From Sodiomyces alkalinus F11 (taxonomy: Eukaryota; Ascomycota; Sordariomycetes; Glomerellales; Plectosphaerellaceae), in assembly GCF_003711515.1 (NCBI RefSeq), contig NW_021167080.1:1192629-1256628 (forward strand): DNA of 64,000 nucleotides, read 5' to 3'. Positions 26,854-38,939 of the stretch are shown piece after piece (the first letter of the stretch is position 1; the number at the start of each line of letters is the position of its first letter). The notes under the pieces were generated by a model. That model did no database searches. It saw only the letters and a program-made list of their open reading frames with translations, and was not told the DNA's origin. The translations under genes and the position numbers were made by a program.

Positions 26854-29179
26854 CTACCGCCGCGCCGCTTGCGACTTGCTGCTCTTAAAGGTATACATGC
26901 CAGTCAAGCTGGGGAACACCGAGGCGAACGAGTCGCCCAGCGTCCAATTCTCGAGGCGGCGCAGGTGCCGCTCGAAGACGGGATTGATCAAGACGTCGTT
27001 GGAATCAGGCACCATGAGGAGGGTGTCCACCTCCTCGTAGGGCCAGTTCAGGGACAGGGTGGTGGTGAAGGGGACGAAGAACTCGTCAAAGGGGTACTCC
27101 CGCAGGTTGTAGTTGCGGGCCATGTGCTTGCGCATGAGGGGGAAGGGGAGGTGGTCGACCCAGGCCGGGTGCGGGTAGACGAACTGCTCCTGCACGGGGC
27201 GGGCCCAGGGCGGGAGGCGCTCGAGGTTCTCCCGGGTCGGGGCGATCTGCCAGCGCATGATGAGGAACATGATGTACAGGACGGCGACTTTCTCGGGAAG
27301 CCGGGAGAGGTCGGGGAAGGTGGACAGGATGTCGGTGAAGACTTTGGACAAGGGATGGGAGTATTGGCTGTTGGCGGGGTTCAGGAGCGACGACACGGAA
27401 GGATAGCGCGGGCCGATGAGTTCGCCGGTCGGCAGGCCGTCGGCGGCGCGTTGGCGGCGTTCATTGAGGAAGTCTAGGAGCAGACTATCCAGAGGACAGG
27501 TCGGTGGGGAGTTCCGTAACTCGGTAGTGGAATATGCGCCGGATGGTACGGTCGGTACGGTCGGTACGGTTTGTATTGTCGGTGCGGGTGGTATTGGCGC
27601 TTGTGTTGGTACTCGTACTCGTACTGGTGTTGGGGTCGTCGTTGGCGGTGCCGGCACTGATGCGGGTCGCGAGACGGCGGCGGAGGTGTTTTCCGTCACG
27701 TAGTCGAGTCCCCTGGTCTGCTGGGAGGTTCCGTTGGCATAGGCCAGAGAGGGATGTTGCGCGGCGTAGGCGCTGGCCCAGTCGTGTTTCATGGGAACAT
27801 GATGATATTGGGGCGAATCCTGAGCGCCATGGATGCCGTTCCGTATCCTGGGGCATCCTAGGGGAGAGTCTAGGAGGAAGTCGAGACCCAGTTTCTCAGG
27901 GCCGAGGTCGAGGTTATGGCGGAGATCGTGGCGTTGTTGGTCGAGCATCCTTCCCTGGGCGGCCTGGTCGCTAGAGACGGCGGGCCACGACGGTTGATGT
28001 CCAACAGAGCCGGGTGACGCAGCGCTTCCTGGAGTAGATGCGGTGTGAGCCGAGACGGGGGCGGGCGGGTGATGTTGATGATGAGAAGCGTTGCCAAATC
28101 CCGGGGCGGGAAAGGGATAGGCTGGGTCGTGGGCTGCGGTGGTGGGAGCTACGGACGTCAGGGGAATACTGAATACTGTACACACACATGATAGTTCGGG
28201 GGAGGGGGGGGGGAACAAACTGTCGCTTACCTGGGCCATGGGGCGATGAGATGAGGGGCTGGAGCAGCGACACGATGCTGGCCAAACGTCTCTTGATCTC
28301 GACGTTCTCTGCTTCGACGGCTTCCTTAGCCCGGAGGGCGACCTGGAGATCCTGGTACGGCTGTTGGGAGGTAAGCTCCTGGATACGTCGCTCGAGCTGC
28401 TCGATTTGGTGCTTGGTCCGCTCCCGAATGGCCCTTTGCGCCTCGCGGTCTGGTTATGCAATGGACACAGTATGTGGTCAGTTCCATGTGATACTGACAC
28501 TTTTGTCACACTGCAGTTCCCGCTCAGGTGGCACAGGTGAAAAGGCTCCTATGAATGATGCAGAAGAAAGCGTGGGGTGGCTACACGGTGCTCGGGGTAA
28601 AGGGGAACCGAGATGGAGCATTTTGTAGAAACACAAGGTAGGGGGGCCGGAAAAAAGAGGGAGAGGGGATGGCACAAGAGCCAGGTCGTGTTGAGGATGC
28701 GCCGAGAAGTAGCAGTCTCGGTGAAGTCTTGGCAGGGACGGAAAAGAGAATCACAAAGGGCTGTACAAGGTTGAGTAGTAGTAATAGTAGTAGTAGTAGC
28801 AGTAGGGTTCTACGAGAGACGGACGGATGGTGGAAGAAGCAAAAGAAAAGAAGAGGCATCCTCTCAACATAGTGAACATACCGTTCGCCCTCTTCTTGGC
28901 TAGCTGAGCAGGGGTGAGGTTGGCCACGCCCCGAGACCCCGGACCGGTGCGCCGCTTCTTCCCGGCATCTGTGGTAGCAATGGCTGCGGTATTGGGCGCA
29001 GCGCGGGAGCCAGTGCCGCCGGAGGTAGTGGGGCTCCCCTCGGAACCGGCGGCGGCAGGGCTGAGGTCTTCGGACGGGGCACCCCGCTTGTGCCCGGTCC
29101 ATTCGGTTGCATTCAGGGTCAGGGAGGAGGAGGTCGCAGAAGGGGCGGGGCTGGGCTGGCTGTTCGGATCGGACGCCAT
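26854..29179 (-). CDS. bZIP transcription factor with C-terminal DUF3425
   Basis: Three exons on the minus strand (29179-28882, 28449-28231, 28148-26854) join in frame to give 603 residues. The basic region is split by the first intron after LTPAQLAKKRAN and continues DREAQRAIRERTKHQIEQL, then a leucine-zipper-like coiled coil (residues about 92-160). A Pro/Ser/Thr-rich middle follows, and then a DUF3425 domain at about 410-600 (YPSVSSLLNP, LPEKVAVLYIMFLIMRWQI, ending GMYTF). The NDREAQRAIR variant plus DUF3425 marks a large ascomycete-specific group, often linked to stress, development or secondary metabolism; the targets here are unknown. Intron 1 is unusually long (432 nt) and holds a GTA/CTA microsatellite. 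The protein should be nuclear. Confidence 0.92.
28772..28806. repeat. Trinucleotide microsatellite in bZIP intron 1
   Basis: An imperfect AGT/TAG run (AGTAGTAGTAATAGTAGTAG and continuing) lies inside the 432-nt intron of the bZIP gene. It is a simple repeat and probably accounts for part of the intron's length. Confidence 0.85.
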
Positions 29180-30374
29180 GCAGGGCAGAACAGGGTCTGT
29201 CGAAAGGCAGGGCACATGGGGATAGTGTGTGATATGTATTATCAGCCCTGTTCTTGCCTCTTTCCTCTTGCCCCTTGCCCGCTTTTGCCGCCTGCTTTCG
29301 CCGTTATCTTGTCCTTCCTTTAACTTTTCTTGTTGAAGCTCCAGGCAGTTCGACCCAGGACCGGACCAGAGCCAGAGCCAGTGCCAGTCAGTCGGATGGC
29401 GACCCAGACGGAGGAGCAAAGCAACGAAGAAGCTTGGTGGAAAAGAGATGAGCAACAAGACCCGGGTAAACGTTCCAGTCCCAATAAAGGAATAGGAGGC
29501 CAATGGCGGGATGGCGGGATGGCGGGATGGCTTGACGTCGAGTCGTCCCCCCTTTTTTGGCCGTTTGGGAGCTCCCAACAGGTTCGTTCCTAACGGGTTC
29601 GATTGGGCGGCCAAGCGCGGGTGCCGCTGGCTGCCAGGGGAGAGGGGAGGGTACGTGCAGCCGTAATTACGTGCAGACAGATGACAGCGGGGAGATGGTT
29701 CCCGTTGACTGGTGACTCGGCGACAGGGTGACTAGGGGGGGGGCGGACGACGCATGTGCGCAACCATAATTAAGGGATGGGCGGCCAGGGAAAAAGGATG
29801 GGCCTGAACGTCGGAGAGTTGACAGAAAGAAGGAGGGGGGAGCGGGTGAAGGATCCAGAGAAATGGGCACGGGACCTATGAGGTGCAAGTTGATGAATCA
29901 GGAACCCACCTGCTCTAACCGTAAAGTAGCCGAGTCTCCGAGTCATGAAGGGGTACACGTGTGGGAACAAAAGTTCCGGGCAATAGGGATAGGTGCGCCA
30001 GTTATCACGTGATAAATCTATATTCGCTTGTGATTTCGTGAAGTAAGGTATTTTCTTATTATTAGTATTTCGTTCGTTACGAACTGCGAGTACCTCGTAA
30101 GGTACACAAGGTACCTTAAGGTAGTGCCCTGTACATAAAAGAGAGGCACACGACACGATCCTGTATGAACCAAGTCGTGTCGTCCAGAGACGATCGGATC
30201 ATGGCATGATGTCCTGTCATATCACATGGGGTAATTACCTACCTTCGGTACACTTCTATCATAATGCAAAACTGTGGTATCATCAATAAGCACATACAAA
30301 CGAACAAACAAACAGAAACCAGACAACGCCTCCCTCCCTCCCAACCCAAACCGGGACTGTCATCCCACACCACC
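29180..30374. other. Intergenic region between spc25 and the bZIP gene
   Basis: It contains the bZIP promoter and leader and the spc25 3' end (both genes on the minus strand). Features seen are a GGCGGGATGGCGGGATGGCG tandem near 29,505-29,535 and a GGTACCTTAAGG-type repeat near 30,098-30,125, related to the clusters at 23,980 and 41,950. No ORF is supported. Confidence 0.6.
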
Positions 30375-31257
30375 TCATGATGCCTTCATCGCCTCCACAA
30401 AAAGCTCCCGCATCCCCTTGAGCAACACCACCAGCTCCCTCGTCTCGTTGACCCGGTCCAGCACCCGCTCCACCTTTTCCTTCTCCAGCTTGGGCCGGCA
30501 GTGCCGCACGTCGTAGTCCCGCGTCGCCGTGCTGAGCTCGAACCACGCCTCCCGGTCCCAGTCCTTCTCGTCGATGCACGTGTACACGAACTTGAGCCGG
30601 TCGTCGTGGCCCGCGCCCTCGATCCGGAGCCCGAGGTTCTGCTGCCAAAACTCCAGCTCCGGCACGTTGAACCGCGACTGCGCCTCCATCCGCGCCGCGT
30701 ACTCCCTCTGCGCCGCCAGCCGCGCGTCGATCTCCCGCTGCGTGTCCGCCATCTGCTTTTGGAGTGCTTCCCGCGCCGTCAGGTGCTTGTCCCGCTCCTT
30801 CTCCAGTTGCGCGATCGCGCCCTCCATCTCCCGCTTCTCTGCTGTTTCCCGCTCGACCGTTTGTTGGTGTGTGCTCGTTTTGAGGCGTAGGATCTCGATG
30901 TCTTTCTTTTTCATTCGTTGGTCCTCTGTTTGTTTTTTTATCGCGTCGTTAGTGTCGCGAAATAATCAATGGCCCCTTTTGGGGAGGTGAGACCAGGAGA
31001 AAAGAAAAAAAAAAAGGGGGCAGCAATGTTTACGGACCTTGTAGCTCTGCCATGTTCATCCGAAACTGGTTCCTCTCTTCCAACACGCGTTTTCGTCCTT
31101 GCTCGATAAACGCGTCAAACTTGACACTGAATTTGGTCATGCGATCGCGCAGTTCATCGAACCCGAAGTGGATGCTGGGTAACGTGTCTGCCACCGACGT
31201 CGCCGGCCCGGGCGCCATAGAATGCCGGGACCGAGAAGGCTCAAAAGTCGAAGCCAT
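30375..31257 (-). CDS. spc25: Kinetochore protein Spc25 (NDC80 complex)
   Basis: Two exons (31257-31038 and 30925-30375) join in frame across a 112-nt intron with a CACTAAC branch point, giving 256 residues. The N-terminal half, from about residue 45, is a long coiled coil (Glu/Lys/Arg/Gln-rich, in both exons). The C-terminal part from about residue 155 is the globular Spc25 domain, with segments such as NLGLRIEGAGHDDRLKFVYT and RDYDVRHCRPKL. In the NDC80 complex Spc25 pairs with Spc24 at the inner-kinetochore end and is essential for chromosome segregation. The ATG begins MASTFEP. Length and domain order match fungal Spc25. Nothing is missing. Confidence 0.93.
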
Positions 31258-32494
31258 ATTTTGTGTGTCTTGAAAATCGCTTCTTCGTGATATGAGGAGT
31301 ATCTTGACGAGAAAGTCGCCTCGCGTAGTAGCGTAGTAAATTGGTTCAGTCGAGCCGGTACCGAGTTGAGCGTGGTCGCGTATCGCAACATTGTCTGGCA
31401 ATGATGAATGCGAGTCTTCATTTGCTTTAGCTTTGGTGGGGGGGCGGGGTTGCTGGGTCAACAATCTGATGGGACCGATGACTAATCGGGAGGCCAAAAG
31501 ACAACTCAAACCACCCATAGGTAATTACTTCAACTATCGCATACCTATGGAAATGGTTTCGTAGTAAATAGTCGTCCGCCAAATTCTTTGAAACCCACTG
31601 GATCAGCTACTTGGCTCTGTGGCCTGCAGGACAGTGGCCACTGACTATTTATCGCATAAATCCCCTCTCTCGTCGCGGCATCCGAACACATCGACCTCGC
31701 TTCCGCCTTCCCGAACTTGCGCGCCGAGGCATATTGCATTTCAAAGTCAAGATATCGAGGCAAACTCATCACCAGGCGCACATGTGAAGTCTGAGATGTA
31801 GACGTTAGACTTAGACACCTCCACTCCAATTGGGTATAGATGCCACTGCACGAACCAAGAAAGGCAGAGAAGCAAAAGAACAAATAATAATAGACACCCG
31901 CGCCCATGATTTCCTCCCTCGCATCGACTCAGGGGGGGGGGGAGAAACAAAAACTCAAGAAGAAAAAAAACACCTTCCAGAATAACCATGCGAAATGACT
32001 CCCTATTCAATATACTACCCCTGTCTCGTCACTCGGATTCCTCCTCGGACACGCGAGCTCGCGAGAAGAACATGGTAAAGCAATCCGCATGGGACGGAAA
32101 TGCCATGGCGTAAAAACAGTGGGTAAAGCTCGATTATAGTCCCTGACCGAGCGGGGATATCATACACGGCAACCGTCTTGGTCACCTCATTATCATCCGA
32201 CCATAACCAAAACCAAAGAGACGTTTAACGAATATGGTGCCGCCAACACCAACTCCCAGTCTCTCCCAGTAGCCGTCAGGAAGGGCATCAGCTGTGTCGA
32301 GCCAACGCAAGGAACGCGTAGAAAAAAAACCGTTGATGGAAGACGACGAGGATAGAGAACGCCCAACGTGCGGACATAGCGGTGACGTCAAATGCATGAC
32401 GAAATGGGCCACAAGCCTGCAAGTAACCACTGACGCGTGTTTTTTCGAAAGCGATGTCGAGGTAAAAAAAAAAAAAAAAAAAAAAAAGCCGGCT
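31258..32494. other. Intergenic region between ptaB-like gene and spc25
   Basis: It holds the spc25 promoter and the 3' end of the ptaB-like gene. Short open frames occur on both strands but none has a domain or coherent splice structure. A 24-base A run at 32,464-32,487 lies just after the ptaB stop (T24 on the coding strand). Confidence 0.6.
32464..32487. repeat. A24 homopolymer
   Basis: Twenty-four consecutive A on the plus strand, 7 bases beyond the ptaB-like stop codon on the coding strand. It may be a length-variable 3' UTR tract. Confidence 0.95.
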
Positions 32495-35343
32495 TTAGGC
32501 CGCGGGTGGGTTGGTCTTGACTCTCTTCGGCATCCTCGGAGTCGGCGGTTTGCCCTTGTTCTGGACGCCATTGACTTGTCCGCCGCCCGCGCCGGCTCCC
32601 GGAGTTGGTGCGGACGATGCATCCTCTTCCGCTTTGACGGTGGACGGTCGTCTCCTCTTGTTCGAGGCCGGAGAGTTGTTGGCACTCGGGCCGCTCGAAT
32701 TGGTGCCTTGCTGGCTCTGCTGTACTTGCATCCCGGGTGCTTGCATGTGGCCCATAGCAGGGCTGCCCATTAGGTGAGGCGAGCCAGGGAGCTGCATATT
32801 CTGCTGAGCAGGACTCGCGCCCATCTGCTGTACGCCGGGCACGGGGAACTGGCCGAAACTGGGTGTTCTAGGGCCTTGCTGCATAGCCTGGGCCTGCAAA
32901 GCCTGGGCCTGCATAGCCTGCGCGTTCATGGCCTGCGCGTTCATGGCTTGCGCGTTCATTGCCTGCGCGTTCATGGCTTGCGCGTTCATGGCCTGCTGTT
33001 GGTGATGGTTAATCTGGTTGACGTACTGCTCAAGCGCCGCATAAGGACTCAGCCCGGGATGGCTGTGGTAAAACCCGAAGAGAGGGTTCATCTGGCCCAT
33101 TACTTCCACGATCTGTAATTTTTAGTCTCCCCGTTAGCGGCAGCCCAAAATGATGCGGGTAGGCGGTCGGAAGGGGCGAAGATGCGTACCTCGAGAAATT
33201 GGAACACCGCCTCAGTAATGCCCATGCTCTTTTTTACCGCGGATTCTGGTAGGTCCACCAAAGCATCGGGCGGCGGGTTCTGCGGCGACTTCATCGGGCG
33301 AGCTTTGCCCTTCTTGCTCATCTCGGGCGAGGCCTTGGTGTCCTGCGAGTTGACCCTATGCCATTCCTTGGCCCAGTTGTGTGCGGGCTTCGCTGCTTCA
33401 ATGACCGCTCTCCGAGAAATGTACTCTTCATGGCCGCTGGTGATGAATTCGAAAAGCTCAATTTTCTGGTCGTTGTCGAAATGGGCGCGAACCGTACCCG
33501 TTGCGACGAGCTGGGTAATTCGGCATTAGTTTTGGTCGCGCGAGACTTTCAACACATTTCCGGCACTTCCTCGACTTACATGAGAGCCTCCTTCAAACCA
33601 ATAGATCCAACTGGATCTTGTGTTTTCTATCCACTGGTTATGAGACGGAAGTGACCGGTCCGTAGTACCCTTCTCCATGATTAATTGCATATTCTTGACA
33701 CCGCTGTCAAAGTGCGTGTGGAAGTATCGGGCCAGGGCCGGGTAGGTGATCTCGTATTGCTTATCGGTCTGGTCTTCGACGTCGGTAATATGGACGGAGT
33801 GTCTGAAAACGCCTCTCGGAGAGAAGAATTGGGCGACGAAGTTGTTCCAATACGACAAGTCATCCTTGCCCTTCGAGCCCTGAGCGAAACGAGGTATGTG
33901 TTAGCGGGGGGCGGGGGACATCCAACGTTCACTCCCTGCCAAGTTCAGTGGATGTATCCTACCGGAAAGTCGCTCAGAGACTCGCTGAATTGCATGAGCT
34001 TCAGCAAACAGTTTCCCTTCATCGTCTCCCTTCGTTGCTGCGCCAGGGCCATCCTTGTAGCGAAAGCGGCCTGCTGGGCCTGACTCATTTGGTGCGGATG
34101 CTGCTGGTGATGCTGTTGCGGGTGTTGCTGGGGAGGCTGCGGCTGCTGCGGTTGAGATGGCTGGCCTTGCGGCGGCTGCTGCTGCTGCTGCTGTTGCTGC
34201 TGAGGTTGTGGGCCGTGTTGCTGAGGACCTTGGGGCTGGTTCGGTGGTTGAGGAGGCTGAGGTTGCTGGTTTGGCTGGGGACCAGGCGTTTGGGACGGGG
34301 TAGGGTGGCCGGCGGATTGCGGATTGGTAGGTTGCGACGGCTGCGGCTGCGGCTGCGGCGTCTGTTGCGGTTGTGGCCCTCCTTGCTGTTGTGGCTGCTG
34401 GGGCTGGCCTTGGGGCTGCTGGGCCTGTTGCTGAGCCTGCATGGCCAGCTGGGCCTGCTGGAGATTCTGCAATTGCTGCGGGCTTATCTGCACCGGCTGG
34501 CCTGGCTGGCCGCTCTGATGTTGCATTTGTTGGTTTTGCTGGGCGGCCTGCTGTTGCTGTTGGAGCGCGAGCTGATGAGCAAGCATTGCTTGGTTGTGGT
34601 GGGCATGCTTCATTACGTCTACGTTAGAGATGATGACCAGTGCCTTATGAGGGAAAGAGAACCCAGTTGGAGAGAAAAAAGGGGGGGGGGGGGTGAAGGG
34701 ATCACTGGGTGGCATAAACCTACCGGCTGCTGCATTCTGGCTTGTCGCATGGCTGCAAGCTGAGCCTGGTTCATCGGAACACCCATAGGCATGCCGTTAA
34801 CACCAACTTGCATATTGGCGCCGAAAGCAGCTTGTTGAGCCAGGAACTGTTGTCGGCTTTGTTGTTGCTGTTGGATAAATCTTTGCTGTTGTAGTTGGGC
34901 CATGGCAGGATTACCAGCGACTGTGCAGGGCAAAAATCAGTACGCACAGCCATGGCCATTATGGCAGAGAGCGAAGGGGAGGGACGACGGAGGAAGCACT
35001 GCGGGGAAAGAAGGTAGGGAGAAGATGAACTGGATGAGCACGTACAGTTGGCGAATGGGCCCTGCTGGAACATCGGGTTCTGTGCAGGATTCAGGTGCTG
35101 GAGGGCATGGGCATTAGGCCCAGCGGCGCCAGGCGGCATGCCGCCCATCAAGGCCGCAGGATTTACTTGTCCCCCAGGACCCGAGACGGCCATATGCATT
35201 TGTTGAGGCATGCCAGCTCCGGCGGGCGCACCTGGTTGATTTGGATTATGAGGCATACCGGGTGCCATAGGATGGCCGGGTACACCTGGGTGTTGGTGCA
35301 TACCGGCCGGATGGCCAGCGAAAGAAGGTCCCATACTCATCAT
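32495..35343 (-). CDS. ptaB: LIM-domain-binding protein, PtaB/Adn3-like adaptor
   Basis: Six exons (35343-35046, 34920-34724, 34607-33963, 33879-33580, 33510-33190, 33112-32495) join in frame to 792 residues. The start of exon 3 could instead use a nearby AG. The N-terminal half is Met/Pro/Gln-rich with polyglutamine. The LIM-binding core runs from about residue 350 to 620 (KLMQFSESLSDFP, YWNNFVAQFFSPRGVFRHSV, YPALARYFHTHFDSG, NNF-type beta strands, ITEAVFQFLE). The C-terminus has NAQAM repeats and a basic, NLS-like KRRRP. In Aspergillus, PtaB works with the LisH protein SomA (Flo8-like) in adhesion and conidiation; yeast Mfg1 and fission yeast Adn proteins are relatives. The role here is inferred from that family. 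Confidence 0.9.
32905..32992 (-). repeat. Coding 15-bp tandem repeat (NAQAM pentapeptides) in ptaB
   Basis: Near-identical 15-bp units of the type GCCTGCGCGTTCATG (plus strand) repeat five to six times, encoding Asn-Ala-Gln-Ala-Met, followed by degenerate QAQAM/LQAQAM units. It lies just after the LIM-binding core. Third-position changes between units are few, which suggests recent expansion. Confidence 0.9.
34175..34203 (-). repeat. CAG-type polyglutamine tract in ptaB
   Basis: A run of GCTGCTGCT on the plus strand encodes about ten consecutive Gln within a long Gln/Pro-rich segment of exon 3. It is interrupted by one CAA codon. Confidence 0.85.
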
Positions 35344-38300
35344 GTCTTCCTAATGTCGACCATCCACGACGTGGATATCGACGTCGAACACGCGATACTA
35401 TTGCATACGCTCGCCCGAGGAAAAAAACACCGCTCGTGCTAGTCAGCGATGGGTTTGAAGCGGACAACGGGTGTAGGTCGGGTTGCAAGTCGATCCACGG
35501 TTGACGCGACTGTGGTAAAGGCCTCGAGCGGTGAAGATATAGGTTGTGGGATAAGCGACGAAAGAAGTGTCGCGCGAGTGTCGTAGAGGCGAGAGAGGAC
35601 GAGAGAGAGATATAGAGAGAGCGAGAAAGTCGAGGTATCGTTTGGCCACAAGCCGGAACTCTAAATCGTGACGGAATCTACCAACGGGTAGGGGAAATGT
35701 TCGTTTCAAATGCAATGAGGAAGGAACCTGGAGATGTGAATCACGAGGCTCGATCCAGGATCATTCAATGACGCGACGGATTTGTAGAAAATTGCTTGAC
35801 TGATCAGGGTTGCTTGATCGGTTGGATCAACCAGTGCGAGTCGTGCGATGAGCGAGGGCCCGTGTTGTCGTGGTAAAAAAAAAAAAAAAATAAGAAGAAG
35901 AAGAAGAAAAAGGTTATATCGAAAGAAGGTTGGAAAAAAAGCCGGGGAAAAAGGCGCGATGGTGGCGTCGAATACGATGTACAAAGAGAGGCAACCGGGC
36001 AAGCAAGTAGCGAGAAGCCTAAAAAAAGGAAGACGGAGACAATTGATCGATAAACGTCGCGACGTGTCGGGCTCGGGCAATCCGGTGCTGTGTCACAACG
36101 GAAGCTCTGCCAGGAACGTTTGTTCGCGTGTAGTCGGTCAAGTGAGGTCCGTCTTTTTGTTTTGCTCGCGAGTCGGGCTGGGATGGTTGAGGCGACGCCG
36201 CGTGTTTTCCGCCGCTGGGGAGCGACTTCAGCCAGAGGGTCGGGAGGGTAGGGTGAGTTGCAGAGAAGAGATGGATAAAGAAAAAAAAAACCCCCCAAAT
36301 GAAGAGCTCAGAGACGAGAAGGCTTTCCCAGAGGGCAAGCTTCGAGTTGCTCCGTGTGCGCTCGGTTTCCTGTCAACGGGTGCGGCGCCCAGCAAGTGGG
36401 AAGAGGGAGTCCAGAAGTACAAGGTCTAAAAAATGTCGAGAAAGAGAAGCGAGGGTAAGAGCGACGAGGATTAAGGTCCGTCCCTGGGAGCAAAATGAAG
36501 ATCCCACGGATGACCCAAATGGGAGACGTATCTCGGTGGCGGTGGGGAGGTTGGCCGGAATCCCGGAATATCTGGTGTCGCAGTCGCAGGGAAGTGCAGA
36601 TGGTGAGGCGCTTCTTCCTCCTTGCGGCCAGATCGATCCTGGGCTAGCTACCTAGATGGGGAGGGGAGCCGATCGGGACAAGGAAAGGGAATGGGCAGAG
36701 AGACGCCAACAGTGAGCGAACGATTGTGGGAGAATGGTTCTAGGCTAGGACTGGGGCCAAGATTTCGAAGCCCAGGGAAATGTGGAGCGACTTGTGGGAT
36801 CAAGTAGTTCGGTTTATGCAATTAACCGGGATATAAGCTGTTTTAGAGCATGGAGGCGGACACTCGACACTTTGAGTGGTGGAGTGCGGAGAGCAAGGTA
36901 GGATGCTTTATCCGTATATACGCTTATCATCGAAGCCAGCTAATGATGGCCCCGTTATAAGGTAGTCGACTTTTCGGAGAAGGCTGGAAATGGCATGGCG
37001 GACACATGAACCGGAGGAGGTGGTAAGTACCTGATTACGGGAAGTCTCGATTACGGAGCAGAATCCACCAGTCGTTGTTCATGTGTCTCGTTCCACCTAC
37101 AGTAATAAACCAGGGAGGAATTTCTCAGAAGCGAATGTCTTCATTGACACTACGACATGTGTCTCAATCCAAGAGAACACATAACATGCTATCCGTACGT
37201 ACGAAACTGAAACAAACCACCGAGACCGGCGATGTCTGTGATGGATCTTGATCGAAAGCATGAGAAACTGGAGCGTGCAGCCGCCCACCCAAGAACACGG
37301 ACCGTGTCATTTTCCGGACCCATAGGAAAACGCATATCAGCCAATCATACACCATGCAGTCTATACACAGTGTGGACTGGCAAAGAAAAAATTATTGGGA
37401 CTGTGCTTCAGCCGAGTATTTCTTCACCAGCGAAGAGCCGCCACAAACAAACTTCTTCCTCATCTACAACTCTCCCCAACCACAGGGAGCTTCCATTTTG
37501 CTGCTATTCTACTGCTCCTAGAAGAGACTTTTCCTGTCTCTTCTCATCAGCTATTCATACGGCTGCAGTATTCGCTCTTACGGAAGAGCCTGCTATTGCA
37601 AAAAGGGCATTGGAGTTGTTTCATTCTTGCAAAGACCTTCGAGGGCAAGTGCCTCTGAAGAAACTTTCCATTCGTGTTCAAGCTTTTTAAGCAGCACGGA
37701 ATACGAAGCCACCTTGCTATCAGGTATGTCGCGCTTTTCTCAACATGCTTCTCGCGCTTGAATTTTACTCCCAACACGCAAAAACCCCCATCTTTTCCCA
37801 TCACCTGTATGATGACACACAGAAACAATTGTCTTCTTTTCCCGGCAGAATCGACCATGACGAAAAAAGTCGGGCTCCTCCAAAGGGAGCCTGTTACTTG
37901 CCAGTATATCGTGTCTGACACCAATTTATATCTTTCACACATCACATCAATGAGATTGTTTTCAGAAGCAAATTTTGCTAACAACAATGGTCGCTTGTTA
38001 GGTTTTGACGCGCTTATTTCTCGACCATATTGGAGCTTTTCTATCCTATATTACTTGCGGGGATCTTGCTTCTCCGATGTGCTACACATTTATCCGGAGA
38101 CACTAACCAAATCTTCCAGTCTGCCTTGACTCCTCGAGTTCTCAATAGGTCAGTGCTATATTTCTTCTCTTTTACTTTGGCCTTCTCGCTCTTTTTATGA
38201 TGAAAACTCCTCGAACATTCGCAGTTTCCACTCGAGCCCCTAACGAGCCAAAACCTGGGGTAAATGAGGGACATAATTCCTTCCTTTGGATGTCTGATTT

Positions 38301-38939
38301 AGCAAACCTGTGCCTATTTTTGCCATTAGTTTGAAGTCATGTCTGTTTGACCAAAGCTAACCGGGCATATCTTTTTAGGCTTCATCCTGCGAGATCGTCC
38401 ATGGGGACTTCATACACTATTCTACTTTGTTCTTCAGATGCACTTTAGAGGATATGTCTGTACATCAATATATGAACCATTGCTAAAAAAGAATGGTTAT
38501 GAAATTGGACTTCGAGTGCCAGTTGCTTGTGTCTTCAGTGTCGCCGTTATCAAAACGTGAATTCAACACCATGCCGTACTCGCATCCTTTTGAATTGTGT
38601 TCTACACTCTGTACGCTCTCACTTAGATATGTGGGCTACTGTAACTCATCCACCGTCCTTTATGTTGAAGTAAGGTATCTTGCGCCTATCAACCATCATA
38701 TCCTGTGTACTTTCAAGGAGTACAACGCCATCACCCTAATCTGACCTCCCCCATACCTAAAGTCCTGGCTGCCCATGACGCCGCCATGTCCTGTGTGATC
38801 GTGCCAAAACGAAAAGAAAAAAAAGGAAAACGAAACCCCCCAGTCGTAAATCTCATGAAGCACCCAGCCATGCCTCTCCTCCCCGTTTCATTTCTTTCTT
38901 CATGCCCTTGCCGTACCTTCATTTCGGAGGGGAATGGAT
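35344..38939. other. Long intergenic region (ptaB 5' region and hbrB 3' region)
   Basis: A stretch of 3.6 kb between two minus-strand genes. The part to about 36,430 is A/G-rich on the plus strand, with A-runs and AAG runs, and is probably leader or promoter of the ptaB-like gene. The section 36,800-38,760 is less GC-rich than its surroundings and has open frames of about 150 codons on both strands without recognisable domains. It could hold a non-coding RNA, a young or decayed gene, or only regulatory sequence. Confidence 0.5.
37232..37690 (+). CDS. Hypothetical ORF, 152 codons (doubtful)
   Basis: An open frame starts at a true ATG and stops at TAA 37,688-37,690. The predicted protein is Ser/Thr/Arg-rich with no signal peptide, membrane segment or known motif. 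A second plus frame (37,674-38,129) and a minus frame (37,547-37,987) overlap it. It may be chance. It is listed because nothing else explains this stretch. Confidence 0.15.
   Translation: MSVMDLDRKHEKLERAAAHPRTRTVSFSGPIGKRISANHTPCSLYTVWTGKEKIIGTVLQPSISSPAKSRHKQTSSSSTTLPNHRELPFCCYSTAPRRDFSCLFSSAIHTAAVFALTEEPAIAKRALELFHSCKDLRGQVPLKKLSIRVQAF

Noticed and set aside
28751..29614. Longer N-terminus for the bZIP protein by in-frame upstream sequence
   Set aside because: The frame is open above 29,179, but the text is low in similarity to bZIP starts. The ATG at 29,179 (MASDPN) fits best as the initiator.
33948..34763. 271-codon plus-strand frame rich in Leu/Arg
   Set aside because: It is the antisense shadow of the Gln/Pro-rich exon 3 of the ptaB-like gene.
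35848..36429. 193-codon plus-strand frame in the ptaB upstream region
   Set aside because: Its start is a run of Lys/Arg from A-rich and AAG repeats. It lies in the probable leader or promoter of the ptaB-like gene.
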